A DNA stretch of 64,000 bases from Skermanella mucosa. Its GTDB lineage: Bacteria > Pseudomonadota > Alphaproteobacteria > Azospirillales > Azospirillaceae. Made by a program: the position numbers and the translations under genes. The notes under the pieces are model-generated. The model saw only the letters and a program-made list of their open reading frames with translations. It searched no databases and had not been told where the DNA came from. Positions 18,272-26,691 of this stretch are shown here, in pieces. Within the stretch, counting starts at the first letter, position 1. Each line of letters starts with the position of its first letter. The DNA lies in NCBI RefSeq assembly GCF_016765655.2, contig NZ_CP086106.1:1663501-1727500 (forward strand). The letters run 5' to 3'.

Positions 18272-20767
18272 ATGCGTATCTTAGCCGGGATTCTGTCCGC
18301 CGTTCTCTTCCTCGTCGTGGTGGCTGCCGGCGGCGCGGTGTTCGCGATCCACCATTACAGCCAGGGACTGCCTGAATACAGCCAGCTGGCCGATTACCAG
18401 CCGCCGACCGTGACCCGCGTCCATGCCGGCGACGGGCGCCTGCTGGCCGAGTTCGCGACCGAGCGGCGGGTCTTCATCCCGATCGAGGCGATGCCGAAGC
18501 GCGTGATCCGCGGCTTTATCTCCGCCGAGGACCAGAACTTCTACAGCCACCGGGGCGTGGATTTCGGCGCGATCCTGCGCGCCATCGTCGTCAACGTGGA
18601 GAATGTCGCGAGCGGCCGCCGGATGATCGGAGCCTCCGGCATCACCCAGCAGGTCGCCAAGAACTTCCTGCTGACCAACGAGGTGTCGTTCGAGCGCAAG
18701 ATCAAGGAAGCGATCCTGGCCTTCCGCATGGAACAGGCCTTCACCAAGGACCGCATCCTCGAGCTGTACCTGAACGAGATCTTCCTCGGCAACCGCTCCT
18801 ACGGCGTGGCCGCGGCCGCGCTGAACTATTTCAACAAGCCGCTGGACGAGCTGACGATCGCCGAGGCCGCCTACCTCGCCGCCCTGCCCAAGGCGCCGAA
18901 CAACTACCATCCGGTCCGCCAGCACGACGCCGCCGTGGCGCGCCGAAACTGGGTGATCGGGCGGATGCAGGAGGACGGCGCCATCACTGCGGAGGAGGCG
19001 GCCCAGGCCAAGGCCGAGCCGCTGGAGGTCCGCCGGCGCGAGGAGACCGAATACGTCACCGCCGACTATTTCGCGGAAGAGGTCCGGCGCCAGCTGCTGG
19101 CCCGCTTCGGGGAGCAGCAGCTCTACGAGGGCGGCTATTCCGTGCGGACCACGGTCGACCCCAAGCTCCAGGACATCGCGACGCGCAGCCTGCGCGACGG
19201 ACTGATCGCTTATGACCGCCGGCACGGCTGGCGCGGCGCGATCGGCAAGCTGGAGAGCTTCCAGAACTGGGCCAAGCAGCTGGCCGAGATGCCGGTCCCG
19301 GCCGGCGGCGAGATCTGGCAGATGGCCGCCGTGCTGGAGGTCGAGGCCGACGAGGCGCAGATCGGCCTGGCGGACGGCGGACGGGGCCGGATTCCGCTGT
19401 CCGAACTTAAATGGGCGCGCCGCTGGGTCGAAGGCGAACGGACCGGCCCCGAAGTCAGGCAGGCCGGCGACGCGCTGGCCCAGGGCGACATCGTCCTGGT
19501 CGAGCCGGTCGCCAAGGATGCGAAGGGCAAGGACCTGCCCGCCGGCACGTACGGGCTCCGGCAGATCCCGGCGGTACAGGGCGGGCTGGTCGCGATGGAT
19601 CCGCATACCGGCCGCGTGCTCGCGATGAGCGGCGGCTTCAGCTCCCGGATCAGCGTGTTCAACCGTGCGACCCAGGCGCTGCGCCAGCCGGGCTCCTCGT
19701 TCAAGCCCTTCGTCTACATGGCGGCGCTGGACAACGGCTTCACGCCGTCGAGCCTGGTGATGGACGCGCCCTTCGCGATCCAGCCGGGTCCGGGGCAGGC
19801 GCTGTGGCGGCCGCAGAACTATTCCGAAGACTTCCTCGGGCCGACCACGCTGCGGGTCGGCATGGAGAAGTCCCGGAACGTCATGACCGTACGCCTCGCC
19901 AACAGCGTCGGGATGGACAAGGTCGCAGACTACGCCGAGCGGTTCGGCGTGGTCGACAAGCTTCCGCCCGTCCTGTCGATGTCGCTGGGCGCCGGCGAGA
20001 CGACCGTGCTGAAGATGACCACCGCCTATTCCATGATCGTGAACGGCGGCAAGAAGGTGATCCCGGCCTTCATCGACCGTATCCAGGACCATACCGGCAA
20101 GGTGGTGTTCAAGCACGACATGCGGCCCTGCCCGAACTGCGGCGGCATCCAGTGGTCGCCCGACCTGGCGGTGCCCGACGTGCCCGACGCGCGGGAGAGC
20201 GTGATCGACCCGCGCACGGCCTACCAGATGGTCTCGATCCTCGAAGGCGTCGTCCAGCGCGGCACCGCCAGGATGATCTCGTCGATCGGCAAGCCGCTGG
20301 CCGGCAAGACCGGCACCACCAACGACGCGCTGGACGCCTGGTTCGTCGGCTTCTCGCCCGACCTGGCCGTCGGACTCTATATCGGCTTCGACCAGCCCCA
20401 TCCGCTCGGCGGGAAGGAGACCGGCGGCTCGGTGTCGGCCCCGGTGTTCAAGGACTTCATGGCCGACGCCTTGAAAGGCGAACCGGCGACGCCGTTCCGC
20501 ATGCCGCCGGGCATCCGGCTGGTCCGCGTCGACGCAGCCACCGGCCAGCTCGCCGAGCCCGGGCAGCGCAACGCGATCTGGGAGGCCTTCAAGCCGGGGA
20601 CCGAACCCCGTCCGGGCGATTATGTCGTGCTGGACGGCAGCGAGATCGCGTCCGGCTCCGGTTCCGGCGGCGGCGCGTTCCTGCCGCCGGGCAGCGTCCC
20701 GCCGCCGGGCCGGACCCAGGGACAGGAGCAGGCGCCGTCCTCGACCGGGACGGGCGGGCTCTATTGA
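18272..20767 (+). CDS. mrcA: penicillin-binding protein 1A, bifunctional transglycosylase/transpeptidase
   Basis: An 831-residue class A PBP that polymerises lipid II and cross-links peptides. It has one N-terminal membrane anchor (AVLFLVVVAAGGAVFAI), a GT51 domain (~50-230) with ISAEDQNFYSHRGVD carrying the catalytic Glu, and RMIGASGITQQVAKN and ELYLNEIFLG. An OB-like ODD domain precedes the transpeptidase, whose SxxK motif is SSFK (active Ser about residue 475), SxN is SRN and KTG is GKTGTT. The C-terminus is Gly/Pro-rich. ATG 18272 is preferred to the adjacent TTG. The neighbouring amidase and peptidoglycan-binding genes support a cell-wall neighbourhood. Confidence 0.95.
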   Translation: MRILAGILSAVLFLVVVAAGGAVFAIHHYSQGLPEYSQLADYQPPTVTRVHAGDGRLLAEFATERRVFIPIEAMPKRVIRGFISAEDQNFYSHRGVDFGAILRAIVVNVENVASGRRMIGASGITQQVAKNFLLTNEVSFERKIKEAILAFRMEQAFTKDRILELYLNEIFLGNRSYGVAAAALNYFNKPLDELTIAEAAYLAALPKAPNNYHPVRQHDAAVARRNWVIGRMQEDGAITAEEAAQAKAEPLEVRRREETEYVTADYFAEEVRRQLLARFGEQQLYEGGYSVRTTVDPKLQDIATRSLRDGLIAYDRRHGWRGAIGKLESFQNWAKQLAEMPVPAGGEIWQMAAVLEVEADEAQIGLADGGRGRIPLSELKWARRWVEGERTGPEVRQAGDALAQGDIVLVEPVAKDAKGKDLPAGTYGLRQIPAVQGGLVAMDPHTGRVLAMSGGFSSRISVFNRATQALRQPGSSFKPFVYMAALDNGFTPSSLVMDAPFAIQPGPGQALWRPQNYSEDFLGPTTLRVGMEKSRNVMTVRLANSVGMDKVADYAERFGVVDKLPPVLSMSLGAGETTVLKMTTAYSMIVNGGKKVIPAFIDRIQDHTGKVVFKHDMRPCPNCGGIQWSPDLAVPDVPDARESVIDPRTAYQMVSILEGVVQRGTARMISSIGKPLAGKTGTTNDALDAWFVGFSPDLAVGLYIGFDQPHPLGGKETGGSVSAPVFKDFMADALKGEPATPFRMPPGIRLVRVDAATGQLAEPGQRNAIWEAFKPGTEPRPGDYVVLDGSEIASGSGSGGGAFLPPGSVPPPGRTQGQEQAPSSTGTGGLY

Positions 20768-20847
20768 CCCTTGGCGCGGAAGCTTCAAGGGTCTAAGTAA
20801 GCGTCACTGAACAGCGATCATGAACAATAGCGACGAGGAGGCCCGCC

Positions 20848-21973
20848 ATGCGAGCCGAGATCGAAGCGGCTGCCGAGGCGATCAGGGAATCGCTGGCGCT
20901 GCTGAGGAGGCATCTTTGACTGGGAAAATGCAGTCAGGCGCCTGGACGAACTGAACGCCATCTCCGAGGACCCGAATCTCTGGAACGATGCCGACCGCGC
21001 GCAGAAGGTGATGCGCGAGCGGACCCAGCTCGACACCGCGGTCAACGGCTATCGTGCATTGGAGCGCGAGCTGAACGACAGCATCGAGCTGATCGAGATG
21101 GGCGAGGCGGAAGAGGACCAGACCGTCGTCACCGACGCGGAGAACACCCTGCTGGCGCTCAAGGACAAGGCCGCCAAGCTGGAGCTGGAGAGCCTGCTGT
21201 CCGGCGAGGCCGATGCGAACGACTGCTTCATGGAAGTCAATGCCGGCGCCGGCGGAACCGAAGCCCAGGATTGGGCCGAGATGCTCCTGCGCATGTATCT
21301 GCGCTGGGCGGAGCAGCACGGCTACAAGACCGAATGGCTGGAAGAGAGCGCCGGCGAAGAGGCGGGGATCAAGTCGGCGACGGTGCAGATCAAGGGCCAC
21401 AACGCCTATGGCTGGCTGAAGACTGAGGCCGGCGTCCATCGCCTGGTCCGGATCAGCCCTTATGACAGCCAGGCGCGCCGGCATACCAGCTTCGCCAGCG
21501 TCGCCGTCAGTCCGGTGATCGACGACAAGATCGACGTCGAGATCCTGGACAAGGACCTGCGCATCGACACCTACCGGGCGTCGGGTGCCGGCGGCCAGCA
21601 CATCAACAAGACCGACTCGGCGGTCCGCATCACGCACATCCCGACCAACATCGTCGTGCAATGCCAGCAGGAGCGGTCCCAGCACAAGAACCGCGCCAAG
21701 GCCTTCGACATGCTTCGGGCGCGCCTCTACGAGGCGGAACTGAAGAAGCGGGAGGACGCGGCCGCGGCCCTGGAAGCCACCAAGTCGGACATCGGCTGGG
21801 GGCACCAGATCCGCTCCTACGTGTTGCAGCCCTACCAGATGGTCAAGGACCTGCGGACCGGGGTGGAAACCAGCCAGAGCGGCGCCGTCCTGGACGGGGA
21901 CATCGACGAGTTCCTCGCCGCGGCCCTGGCCCAGCGCATCAAGGGGCAGGGCGACAGCGAGGCGGCGGACTGA
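20848..21973 (+). CDS. prfB: peptide chain release factor 2, programmed +1 frameshift
   Basis: Translation starts at ATG 20848 and reads 23 codons to CTT-TGA (20914-20919). It must slip +1 so that GAC (20918-20920) is read next, giving a 374-residue RF2. The internal Shine-Dalgarno AGGAGG lies just before CATCTTTGAC, the classic autoregulatory slippage site: low RF2 slows reading of UGA and favours the shift. The body has the GGQ loop ([22 protein letters not shown]) that hydrolyses peptidyl-tRNA. The stop-recognition tripeptide is SPY within [17 protein letters not shown], an SPF variant. AGGAGG-like GACGAGGAGG precedes the start. It lies 80 bases after PBP1A. Confidence 0.95.
20902..20920 (+). 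promoter_or_regulatory. RF2 recoding site
   Basis: CTGAGGAGGCATCTTTGAC contains an internal Shine-Dalgarno (AGGAGG), the slippery CTT, the in-frame TGA stop and a following C. All four elements of the bacterial prfB frameshift signal are present with standard spacing. Confidence 0.93.
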
Positions 21974-22001
21974 GGACAGGGCTATCGGAAGAGGTGTGTG
22001 G

Positions 22002-22499
22002 ATGAAGGGTGCGGGATGGTGCGTCGGTGCTGCGATGCTGACGCTCTTGGCAGGCGGCCCGGCTTGGGCGGCCTGCCAGCCCGCCCCGACCGGCATGGTC
22101 GAGGGCATCCAGCGGGAGTTGGCGGTCAACGGGTTCGATCCCGGGGGGATCGACGGCCGGTTCGGGCCGCGCACCGCGGAGGCGATCCGGCAGTACGAGC
22201 GGGCGGCCGGGCTGCCGGTGACCGGCTGCGCCAGCCAGGAACTGCTTGACCATGTCAGCTTCCACCTGCCGAAGGTCTATTCGCGGAGCCGTCCCGATAC
22301 CCCGACCCCCGAGGTCGAGGTCCAGGAGGGCCTGACCATGCGGGGCTTCTATGTCGGGGCCGTGGATGGCAGGATCGGTGAACGGACCCGCGCCGCTATC
22401 CGCCGGTACCAGCAGGAAGCGAACCTGCCGGTGGACGGGCAGGTGACGCCGGATCTGGCCCGGCGCCTCCGCGAGGATACGGCCACCCGGGCGCGCTGA
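22002..22499 (+). CDS. exported protein with two peptidoglycan-binding domains
   Basis: A 165-residue protein with signal peptide MKGAGWCVGAAMLTLLAGGPAWAA and two PG_binding_1 repeats. The first (~35-80) has VEGIQRELAVNGFDPGGIDGRFG and TAEAIRQYERAAGL; the second (~110-155) has VQEGLTMRGFYVGAVDGRIG and TRAAIRRYQQEANL. No enzymatic domain is attached, so it probably binds cell-wall peptides as a scaffold or regulator (inference). ATG 22002 is preferred to the GTG six bases upstream, because GAAGAGG is better spaced to it. It ends ahead of a strong terminator shared with the convergent transporter gene. Confidence 0.8.
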   Translation: MKGAGWCVGAAMLTLLAGGPAWAACQPAPTGMVEGIQRELAVNGFDPGGIDGRFGPRTAEAIRQYERAAGLPVTGCASQELLDHVSFHLPKVYSRSRPDTPTPEVEVQEGLTMRGFYVGAVDGRIGERTRAAIRRYQQEANLPVDGQVTPDLARRLREDTATRAR

Positions 22500-22522
22500 C
22501 CCGGAGGCCGGCGGCTTTGGAT

Positions 22523-22558
22523 CGGGCCGGCGCTTCCCTGCGGGGGAGTGCCGGCCCG
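22523..22558. terminator. strong bidirectional hairpin terminator
   Basis: A 16-base stem (22523-22538 with 22543-22558, including G-T pairs) closes on a TGCG loop and is followed on the plus strand by TTTCCGTTT. It lies between two convergent genes ending at 22499 and 22567 and probably serves both. Confidence 0.85.
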
Positions 22559-22566
22559 TTTCCGTT

Positions 22567-23802
22567 TCAGCAGGCGGTTTCGCGGGGAGTCTTCTCGACC
22601 TCGAGCCCGAACAGCGGACGCAATCTCGTCCCGACCACGTTTCCGGCCAGGGCGGCGACCAGCCAGACCCAGCCGTGCAGGCTGCCCGACGCGATGCCGC
22701 TGAAATAGGCGCCGATGTTGCAGCCATAGGCGAGGCGCGCACCGTATCCCAGCATCAACCCGCCGACGATTGCGCCGGCGAGGGACCGGAGGGGAACCCG
22801 CCAGACCGGGGCGAACCGCCCGGCAAGGCCGGCGGCCAGCAGCGCCCCCAGGATGATGCCGAAATTCATCACCGAGGTGACGTCTTGGAAAATGCTGTTC
22901 TCCAGCGACGCGGCGCGTTCCGGCGCGGAGAAATAGGGCCAGAAGGCCACGTCGAAGCCGAGCGCATCCAGCGGCTTCGCTCCCCACAGCACGAAGGCGG
23001 AGGTGATTCCCCAGGGGCGGCCGGCCAGGGCGAGCGTCGCGAAGTTCAGCACCGCCAGCGCCACGGCGCCCCAGACCAGCGGCCAGGATCCCTGGACGAA
23101 GCGCTGCCAGCCGTGATGGGCGGTCCGGTTGCCCGGGAGCAAGGCGCCGTGGCGCTTCCGTTCGAGGATCACGGTCGTTCCGGCGATCGCCGCGAAGACG
23201 GCGAGGTTCAGGGCCAGCGCCGGCAGGGCGCCCAGGCTGGCGACCAGCGAGACCGGGCCGATCGAGGGAAGCGCCGACCACCAGTGCAGATGGGCGGCGC
23301 CGACGACCGACCCGACGATGAAGAAGATCAGGGTGACGACCATGCGCGTGTTGCCGCCGCCCGCCGTGTAGAGCGTTCCCGAGGCGCATCCGCCGCCGAG
23401 CTGCATTCCGACGCCGAACAGGAAGGCGCCGAACAGCACCGAGACGCCGACGGGTGCCACCAGCCCGGTGACCGGCTGCCCGAAAAGCTCACCGGCCGCC
23501 AGGGCCGGGAAGAACAAGGCGCAGGCAAGTGCCAGCATGACCATCTGTGCCCGGATGCCGGCGCCGCGACGGTCCGAGATGAAGACCCGGAACGAGGAGG
23601 TGAAGCCGAACAGGGCGTGGTAAAGGGTCAGCCCCAGGGCTCCGCCGACAAGGTACAGGGCCGCCTGCCGGGACGACACGGCATCGGTCAGCCAGACCGC
23701 GCCTCCGAGGAGCAGCAGGGCGGCGACAGCCACCACGCGCGGGTCCATGGTCCGTTCCCGCGCCGGTATGCCGCTCGGCCTGCCGAGAGAAATGTCCGCC
23801 AT
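22567..23802 (-). CDS. YeeE/YedE family inner-membrane transporter (thiosulfate-type)
   Basis: A 411-residue polytopic protein with about 10-12 hydrophobic segments. Two signature loops with conserved Cys are present: GGGCASGTLYTAGGGN in the first half, and YGARLAYGCNIGAYFSGIASGS near the C-terminus. These define the YeeE/TsuA family, in which Cys residues relay thiosulfate across the membrane. It is therefore probably a sulfur-compound importer. The start at 23802 gives MADISLGRPSG and a cytoplasmic lead-in; a Met at residue 19 is an alternative. It is divergent from a small Tat-exported Cys protein, which may be linked. Confidence 0.87.
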   Translation of the reverse strand: MADISLGRPSGIPARERTMDPRVVAVAALLLLGGAVWLTDAVSSRQAALYLVGGALGLTLYHALFGFTSSFRVFISDRRGAGIRAQMVMLALACALFFPALAAGELFGQPVTGLVAPVGVSVLFGAFLFGVGMQLGGGCASGTLYTAGGGNTRMVVTLIFFIVGSVVGAAHLHWWSALPSIGPVSLVASLGALPALALNLAVFAAIAGTTVILERKRHGALLPGNRTAHHGWQRFVQGSWPLVWGAVALAVLNFATLALAGRPWGITSAFVLWGAKPLDALGFDVAFWPYFSAPERAASLENSIFQDVTSVMNFGIILGALLAAGLAGRFAPVWRVPLRSLAGAIVGGLMLGYGARLAYGCNIGAYFSGIASGSLHGWVWLVAALAGNVVGTRLRPLFGLEVEKTPRETAC

Positions 23803-23830
23803 CGCAATTCACGCTTTCTGAATGGTTTCT

Positions 23831-23842
23831 ACCCATGTGGGT
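23831..23842. promoter_or_regulatory. palindrome upstream of the YeeE-type gene
   Basis: ACCCA-TG-TGGGT is a perfect 5-base inverted repeat about 30 bases before the transporter start, a possible operator half-pair. No regulator gene is adjacent. Confidence 0.3.
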
Positions 23843-23914
23843 GGGATGATAGCGATGTGAATAGGGAATTAAATGCATATCTGTTGTGTGAAAAAGATGG
23901 GCATGCGTCCCGGA

Positions 23915-23943
23915 TTGACCTTAGGGACCGCGGGGCGTAATGC
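23915..23943 (+). promoter_or_regulatory. candidate promoter for the Tat-exported small protein
   Basis: TTGACC (23915-23920), 17-base spacer, TAATGC (23938-23943), about 30 bases upstream of the ATG at 23977. Spacing and hexamers agree well with a sigma-70 promoter. Confidence 0.55.
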
Positions 23944-23976
23944 TCGACCGCAGCGGCTGAGCAAAGGGGATTGGCG

Positions 23977-24297
23977 ATGAGCACCGGCATCACGAGGCGC
24001 GACGTCCTGCGGCTTTCCGGAGCCTTGTCCACCTTCGCGGCGGGCTTGGCGATCGCCGGCCCGGCCGGCGCGTTCCAACTGCTGCCGGCCGAGGATTACG
24101 CCGGCGTGATCGAGGACAGCTGCGGTGCCGCCAACCGACTCCACCGCGCCATGGTGACGGAGGTCGAGCGGCAGCTCGGCGTGAGCCTCGACGATGCGCA
24201 GGCCCGCCGGATGATCGAGGCGATCCAGTGTCCCAACTGCGGGTGCTCGATCCTGAAGGGGTTCGCCGAAGCCGCTCCGGGCGACGCGCCGTTCTGA
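23977..24297 (+). CDS. small Tat-exported Cys-rich protein, unknown function
   Basis: A 106-residue protein with a twin-arginine signal, ITRRDVLRLSGALSTFAAGLAIAG, cleaved near residue 31. The mature part is ~75 residues with four Cys: one in EDSCGAANR, and three in IQCPNCGCSILKG near the C-terminus. Tat export implies folding or cofactor loading before export, and the CPNCGC cluster could bind metal or a Fe-S/copper site or carry sulfur (all inference). AAAGGGGA precedes the ATG at 23977; a TTG six bases upstream is less likely. It is divergent from the YeeE-type sulfur transporter. I do not recognise the family. Confidence 0.75.
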   Translation: MSTGITRRDVLRLSGALSTFAAGLAIAGPAGAFQLLPAEDYAGVIEDSCGAANRLHRAMVTEVERQLGVSLDDAQARRMIEAIQCPNCGCSILKGFAEAAPGDAPF

Positions 24298-24340
24298 ACG
24301 GATTCGTCCTGTCGAAATCGTATCTTTAGTGGCAATTTAT

Positions 24341-24367
24341 CCCCATACAGGTTAATCCTGAATGGGG
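24341..24367 (+). promoter_or_regulatory. hairpin in the leader of the HRDC-like gene
   Basis: CCCCAT and CAGG on the 5' side pair with CCTG and ATGGGG on the 3' side, with single A bulges and a TTAAT loop. It lies between the Tat protein gene and the ATG at 24390. With no T tract it looks more like an operator or leader structure than a terminator. Confidence 0.45.
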
Positions 24368-24389
24368 TAAACCGCCGCGTGGAGATACG

Positions 24390-24806
24390 ATGAGCAGCGA
24401 GATACGCACCTTCAAGATCCGTGACGCCGCCATTCAGGAGGACGAACTGGCCCTGGCGGAATTCCTGCGCACCGTCGAAGTCAGCAGGATCGAAACGGCC
24501 TTCGCCGACGGGGCGTGGCACATCCTGGTGATGTACGAGGAACTGCGCAAGCGTGAGGAGACGGCGCAGATTCAGAGCGCCATCGTCGCGGCGCTCAATG
24601 GCTGGCGTGCTCAGACCGCGACCTCGCTCGACCTCGACCGGGAAGCGATCATGTCCTCGTCTGCGGTCCAGGAGATCGCCCGTTACGCGCCGACGACCGA
24701 AATCGAGCTGAGCGTCGTCGGCAGCGCGCTCGGCATCGACACCACCGTCCATGGCGCCGCGATCGTCCATGTGGTCCGCCAGACCCTGGAGGACCTGACC
24801 AGCTAG
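24390..24806 (+). CDS. HRDC-like domain protein, unknown function
   Basis: A 138-residue soluble protein. The N-terminal half (IRTFKIRDAAIQEDELALAEFLRTVEVSRIE...AWHILVMYEE) has alternating beta/alpha character. The C-terminal half has the pattern of an HRDC helical domain (LNGWRAQTATSLDLDREAIMSSSAVQEIARYAPTTEIELSVV), which binds single-stranded nucleic acid in RecQ and RNase D. Similar short HRDC proteins occur in alphaproteobacteria without a known role. It could assist DNA or RNA processing, but the HRDC call is by pattern only. It may be expressed alone, since hairpins flank it on both sides. Confidence 0.6.
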   Translation: MSSEIRTFKIRDAAIQEDELALAEFLRTVEVSRIETAFADGAWHILVMYEELRKREETAQIQSAIVAALNGWRAQTATSLDLDREAIMSSSAVQEIARYAPTTEIELSVVGSALGIDTTVHGAAIVHVVRQTLEDLTS

Positions 24807-24887
24807 GCCGGCTGTCCGGACCGGCACTCCCGATTGGCCCCTGACGCCGTGCGGGCGGCGCGCTATCCTGTGTCCCCGGTTCGAAGA

Positions 24888-24903
24888 CCGCCCATGTGGG
24901 CGG
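24888..24903 (+). promoter_or_regulatory. stem-loop directly before a ribosome-binding site
   Basis: CCGCCC-ATGT-GGGCGG forms a perfect 6-base stem that ends one base before GAGGAGGGA, the ribosome site of the following small gene. It could tune translation or message stability. Confidence 0.45.
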
Positions 24904-24918
24904 CGAGGAGGGACTATC

Positions 24919-25215
24919 ATGCGCCTGCCGATATCGATGTTGTGCGTCAGCGCGATGCTGGCCGTGACTCCCGTCGCGGCCGAACCCGCCGTTCCGCCGC
25001 AGCGGGAGCCGAGCGGGACGGACCTCGCCATGGAGGGGCTGAACAAGCTGATGCTCGGGCTTCAGCAGCTGGTCGAGGAGCTGCCGCGCTACGACCTGCC
25101 GGAGATCACCGAGAACGGGGACATCATCATTCGCCGGATCGATCCGGGAAGGATTCCCGAGGCGCCCCGCATTCCCGGCGATCCCGCCGATCCAGACGGC
25201 GGCGTCGATCTCTAG
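24919..25215 (+). CDS. small secreted protein, unknown function
   Basis: A 98-residue protein with a signal peptide (MRLPISMLCVSAMLAVTPVAAEP). The mature region has an amphipathic helix (DLAMEGLNKLMLGLQQLVEELPRY) followed by LPEITENGDIIIRRI and a Pro-rich acidic tail. Relatives are common as orphan hypothetical proteins in alphaproteobacteria; I assign no function. A strong GAGGAGGGA ribosome site and a preceding stem-loop support it as a real gene. Its TAG shares the sequence CTAG with the stop codon of the convergent EamA gene, a 4-base overlap. Confidence 0.75.
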   Translation: MRLPISMLCVSAMLAVTPVAAEPAVPPQREPSGTDLAMEGLNKLMLGLQQLVEELPRYDLPEITENGDIIIRRIDPGRIPEAPRIPGDPADPDGGVDL

Positions 25216-26153
25216 GCTTTCCGAGGGCGGCTTGGCAGCAGGCTCGGCAGTACCAGGACGATGAACAGGCCGGTGACGACAAGGGCCAGCGCCAGCAGGT
25301 CGGCCCCGGCAAGGGGCTCGCCCAGGATCAGGGCACTGGAGAACACCCCTACGACCGGGATCGCCAGGGTTCCGATCGCCGCGATGTTGGCCGGGAAGAG
25401 CGACACGATTCGGAACCAGGCCCAGTGGCAATAGATCATCGGGATCAGCGCCGCATAGATCACTCCGAGGGCGCCCGGCGTCGTCAGGTCCAGCACCGAC
25501 GAGGGGCGGCCGACCAGGAAGGCGGCCGCGATCACCGGCAGGCCGCCGATCGCGAGCTGCCACGCGGCGAGCTGGACCGTTTCCATGCGCCAGGGGATCG
25601 CCTTGAGCATCACCGTGCCCGCCGCCCAGGAGACCGCGGCGGCCAGCATCATGGCGGCTCCCCAGGGCGTTCCGCCGATCCGCCCGAATTCCGGGATCAG
25701 CAGGATCGCCAACGCCGCCAGCCCCAGCCCAAGGCCGACGACCCGAAGCACCGTCATCCGCTCGCGCAGGAAGATGACGCTCAGGATCGAGGCCCAAAGC
25801 GGCATGGTGAAGGCGATGATCGAGGCGCGCCCGGCCGCCATCAGCGTCAATCCGAACGCGGAGAAGACCTGCCAGCAGGTGACGTTGATGAAGGCCGTCA
25901 GGATCAGCGGGCCGAGATCGCTGCGCGGGATGCGCAGGCTGAGCCCCCGGGCACGAGCAAACAGCATCAGTCCGCCGGCCCCCGCGATGAAGCAGATCGC
26001 CCGGAAGGTCCAGGGATCCATGTCCAGGACGGCGAGCTTCATCGCCGGCCAGTTCGTTCCCCAGAACAGGGCGAGCGACGCCAGCAGGAAGAAACCCTGG
26101 CGGGGCAGCGGTTCGGATGCCGGGGCGGTCGTGGACAGGGCTGGCTGGGCCAA
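25212..26153 (-). CDS. DMT-superfamily transporter, EamA domains
   Basis: A 313-residue inner-membrane protein with about ten hydrophobic segments arranged as two EamA repeats, including LFWGTNWPAMKLAV at the first helix, the YAALIPMIYCHWAWF region, and AAIGTLAIPVVGVFSSALILGEPL near the end. Such proteins export metabolites or amino acids; the substrate cannot be inferred. A TTG start at 26153 is supported by AGGAA five bases before it and gives an N-terminal cytoplasmic lead before helix 1. It is probably monocistronic, with the NfeD-like gene next on the same strand after an 80-base gap. Confidence 0.85.
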   Translation of the reverse strand: MAQPALSTTAPASEPLPRQGFFLLASLALFWGTNWPAMKLAVLDMDPWTFRAICFIAGAGGLMLFARARGLSLRIPRSDLGPLILTAFINVTCWQVFSAFGLTLMAAGRASIIAFTMPLWASILSVIFLRERMTVLRVVGLGLGLAALAILLIPEFGRIGGTPWGAAMMLAAAVSWAAGTVMLKAIPWRMETVQLAAWQLAIGGLPVIAAAFLVGRPSSVLDLTTPGALGVIYAALIPMIYCHWAWFRIVSLFPANIAAIGTLAIPVVGVFSSALILGEPLAGADLLALALVVTGLFIVLVLPSLLPSRPRKA

Positions 26154-26232
26154 GGCGGTTCCTCAGGGTCCGGGATCGTTTTGGTTTGTTCCCCAACCTT
26201 AACCCTTCGCCGGGGGCAATGGCACCGGCTAA

Positions 26233-26676
26233 TCAGCCGGACCGGTCGGGAGACTCGACCTTCAGCATGATGCCGTCGGTGCCGACCACCCTGACGGTGC
26301 TGCCGGCCGGCTGGTCCTCGCCGGTGACGGTCCATAGGGTGTCGCCGACGAAGGCGTGGCCCCTGCCGTTCACGATCGGCCTTTCAAGCACGACGAGCCG
26401 GCCGACCAGGGACGCGCCGCGCCGGTTCAGGGTCGGATCGGCGCTGGTCACGGGATGGCGGCGCTGGTACTGCCGGAACCCGACCGCCGACCCGATCGAC
26501 AGGATGGCGAAGGCCAGGAATTGAACCTGCCACGGCAGGTCCGGCACCGCCATGAGTGTCAGCCCGACCACTGCCGCCGCGACTGCGAGCCAGATGAAGA
26601 AGGTGCCGGGCACGAAAGCCTCGACCGCCGCCAGGACGAGGGCGGTCACCAGCCAATACCAGGATTCGATTTCCAT
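26233..26676 (-). CDS. NfeD family membrane protein
   Basis: A 147-residue protein with two to three N-terminal membrane segments (YWLVTALVLAAVEAFVPGTFFIWLAVAAAVVGL, QVQFLAFAILSIGSAVGF) and a C-terminal OB-fold domain (NRRGASLVGRLVVLERPIVNGRGHAFVGDTLWTV). Short NfeD proteins pair with stomatin-type SPFH proteins in membrane microdomains. Here the stomatin gene lies 15 bases upstream on the same strand, the conserved operon arrangement. Confidence 0.88.
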   Translation of the reverse strand: MEIESWYWLVTALVLAAVEAFVPGTFFIWLAVAAAVVGLTLMAVPDLPWQVQFLAFAILSIGSAVGFRQYQRRHPVTSADPTLNRRGASLVGRLVVLERPIVNGRGHAFVGDTLWTVTGEDQPAGSTVRVVGTDGIMLKVESPDRSG

Positions 26677-26691
26677 GCCGCCTCCGGCCGC

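Noticed and set aside
18281..20788. 835-codon antisense frame across PBP1A
   Set aside because: Same mirror-frame artefact; PBP1A motifs on the plus strand are decisive.
20848..20919. Disrupted prfB or tiny 23-codon upstream gene
   Set aside because: The apparent stop is the programmed frameshift signal, and the downstream frame completes RF2.
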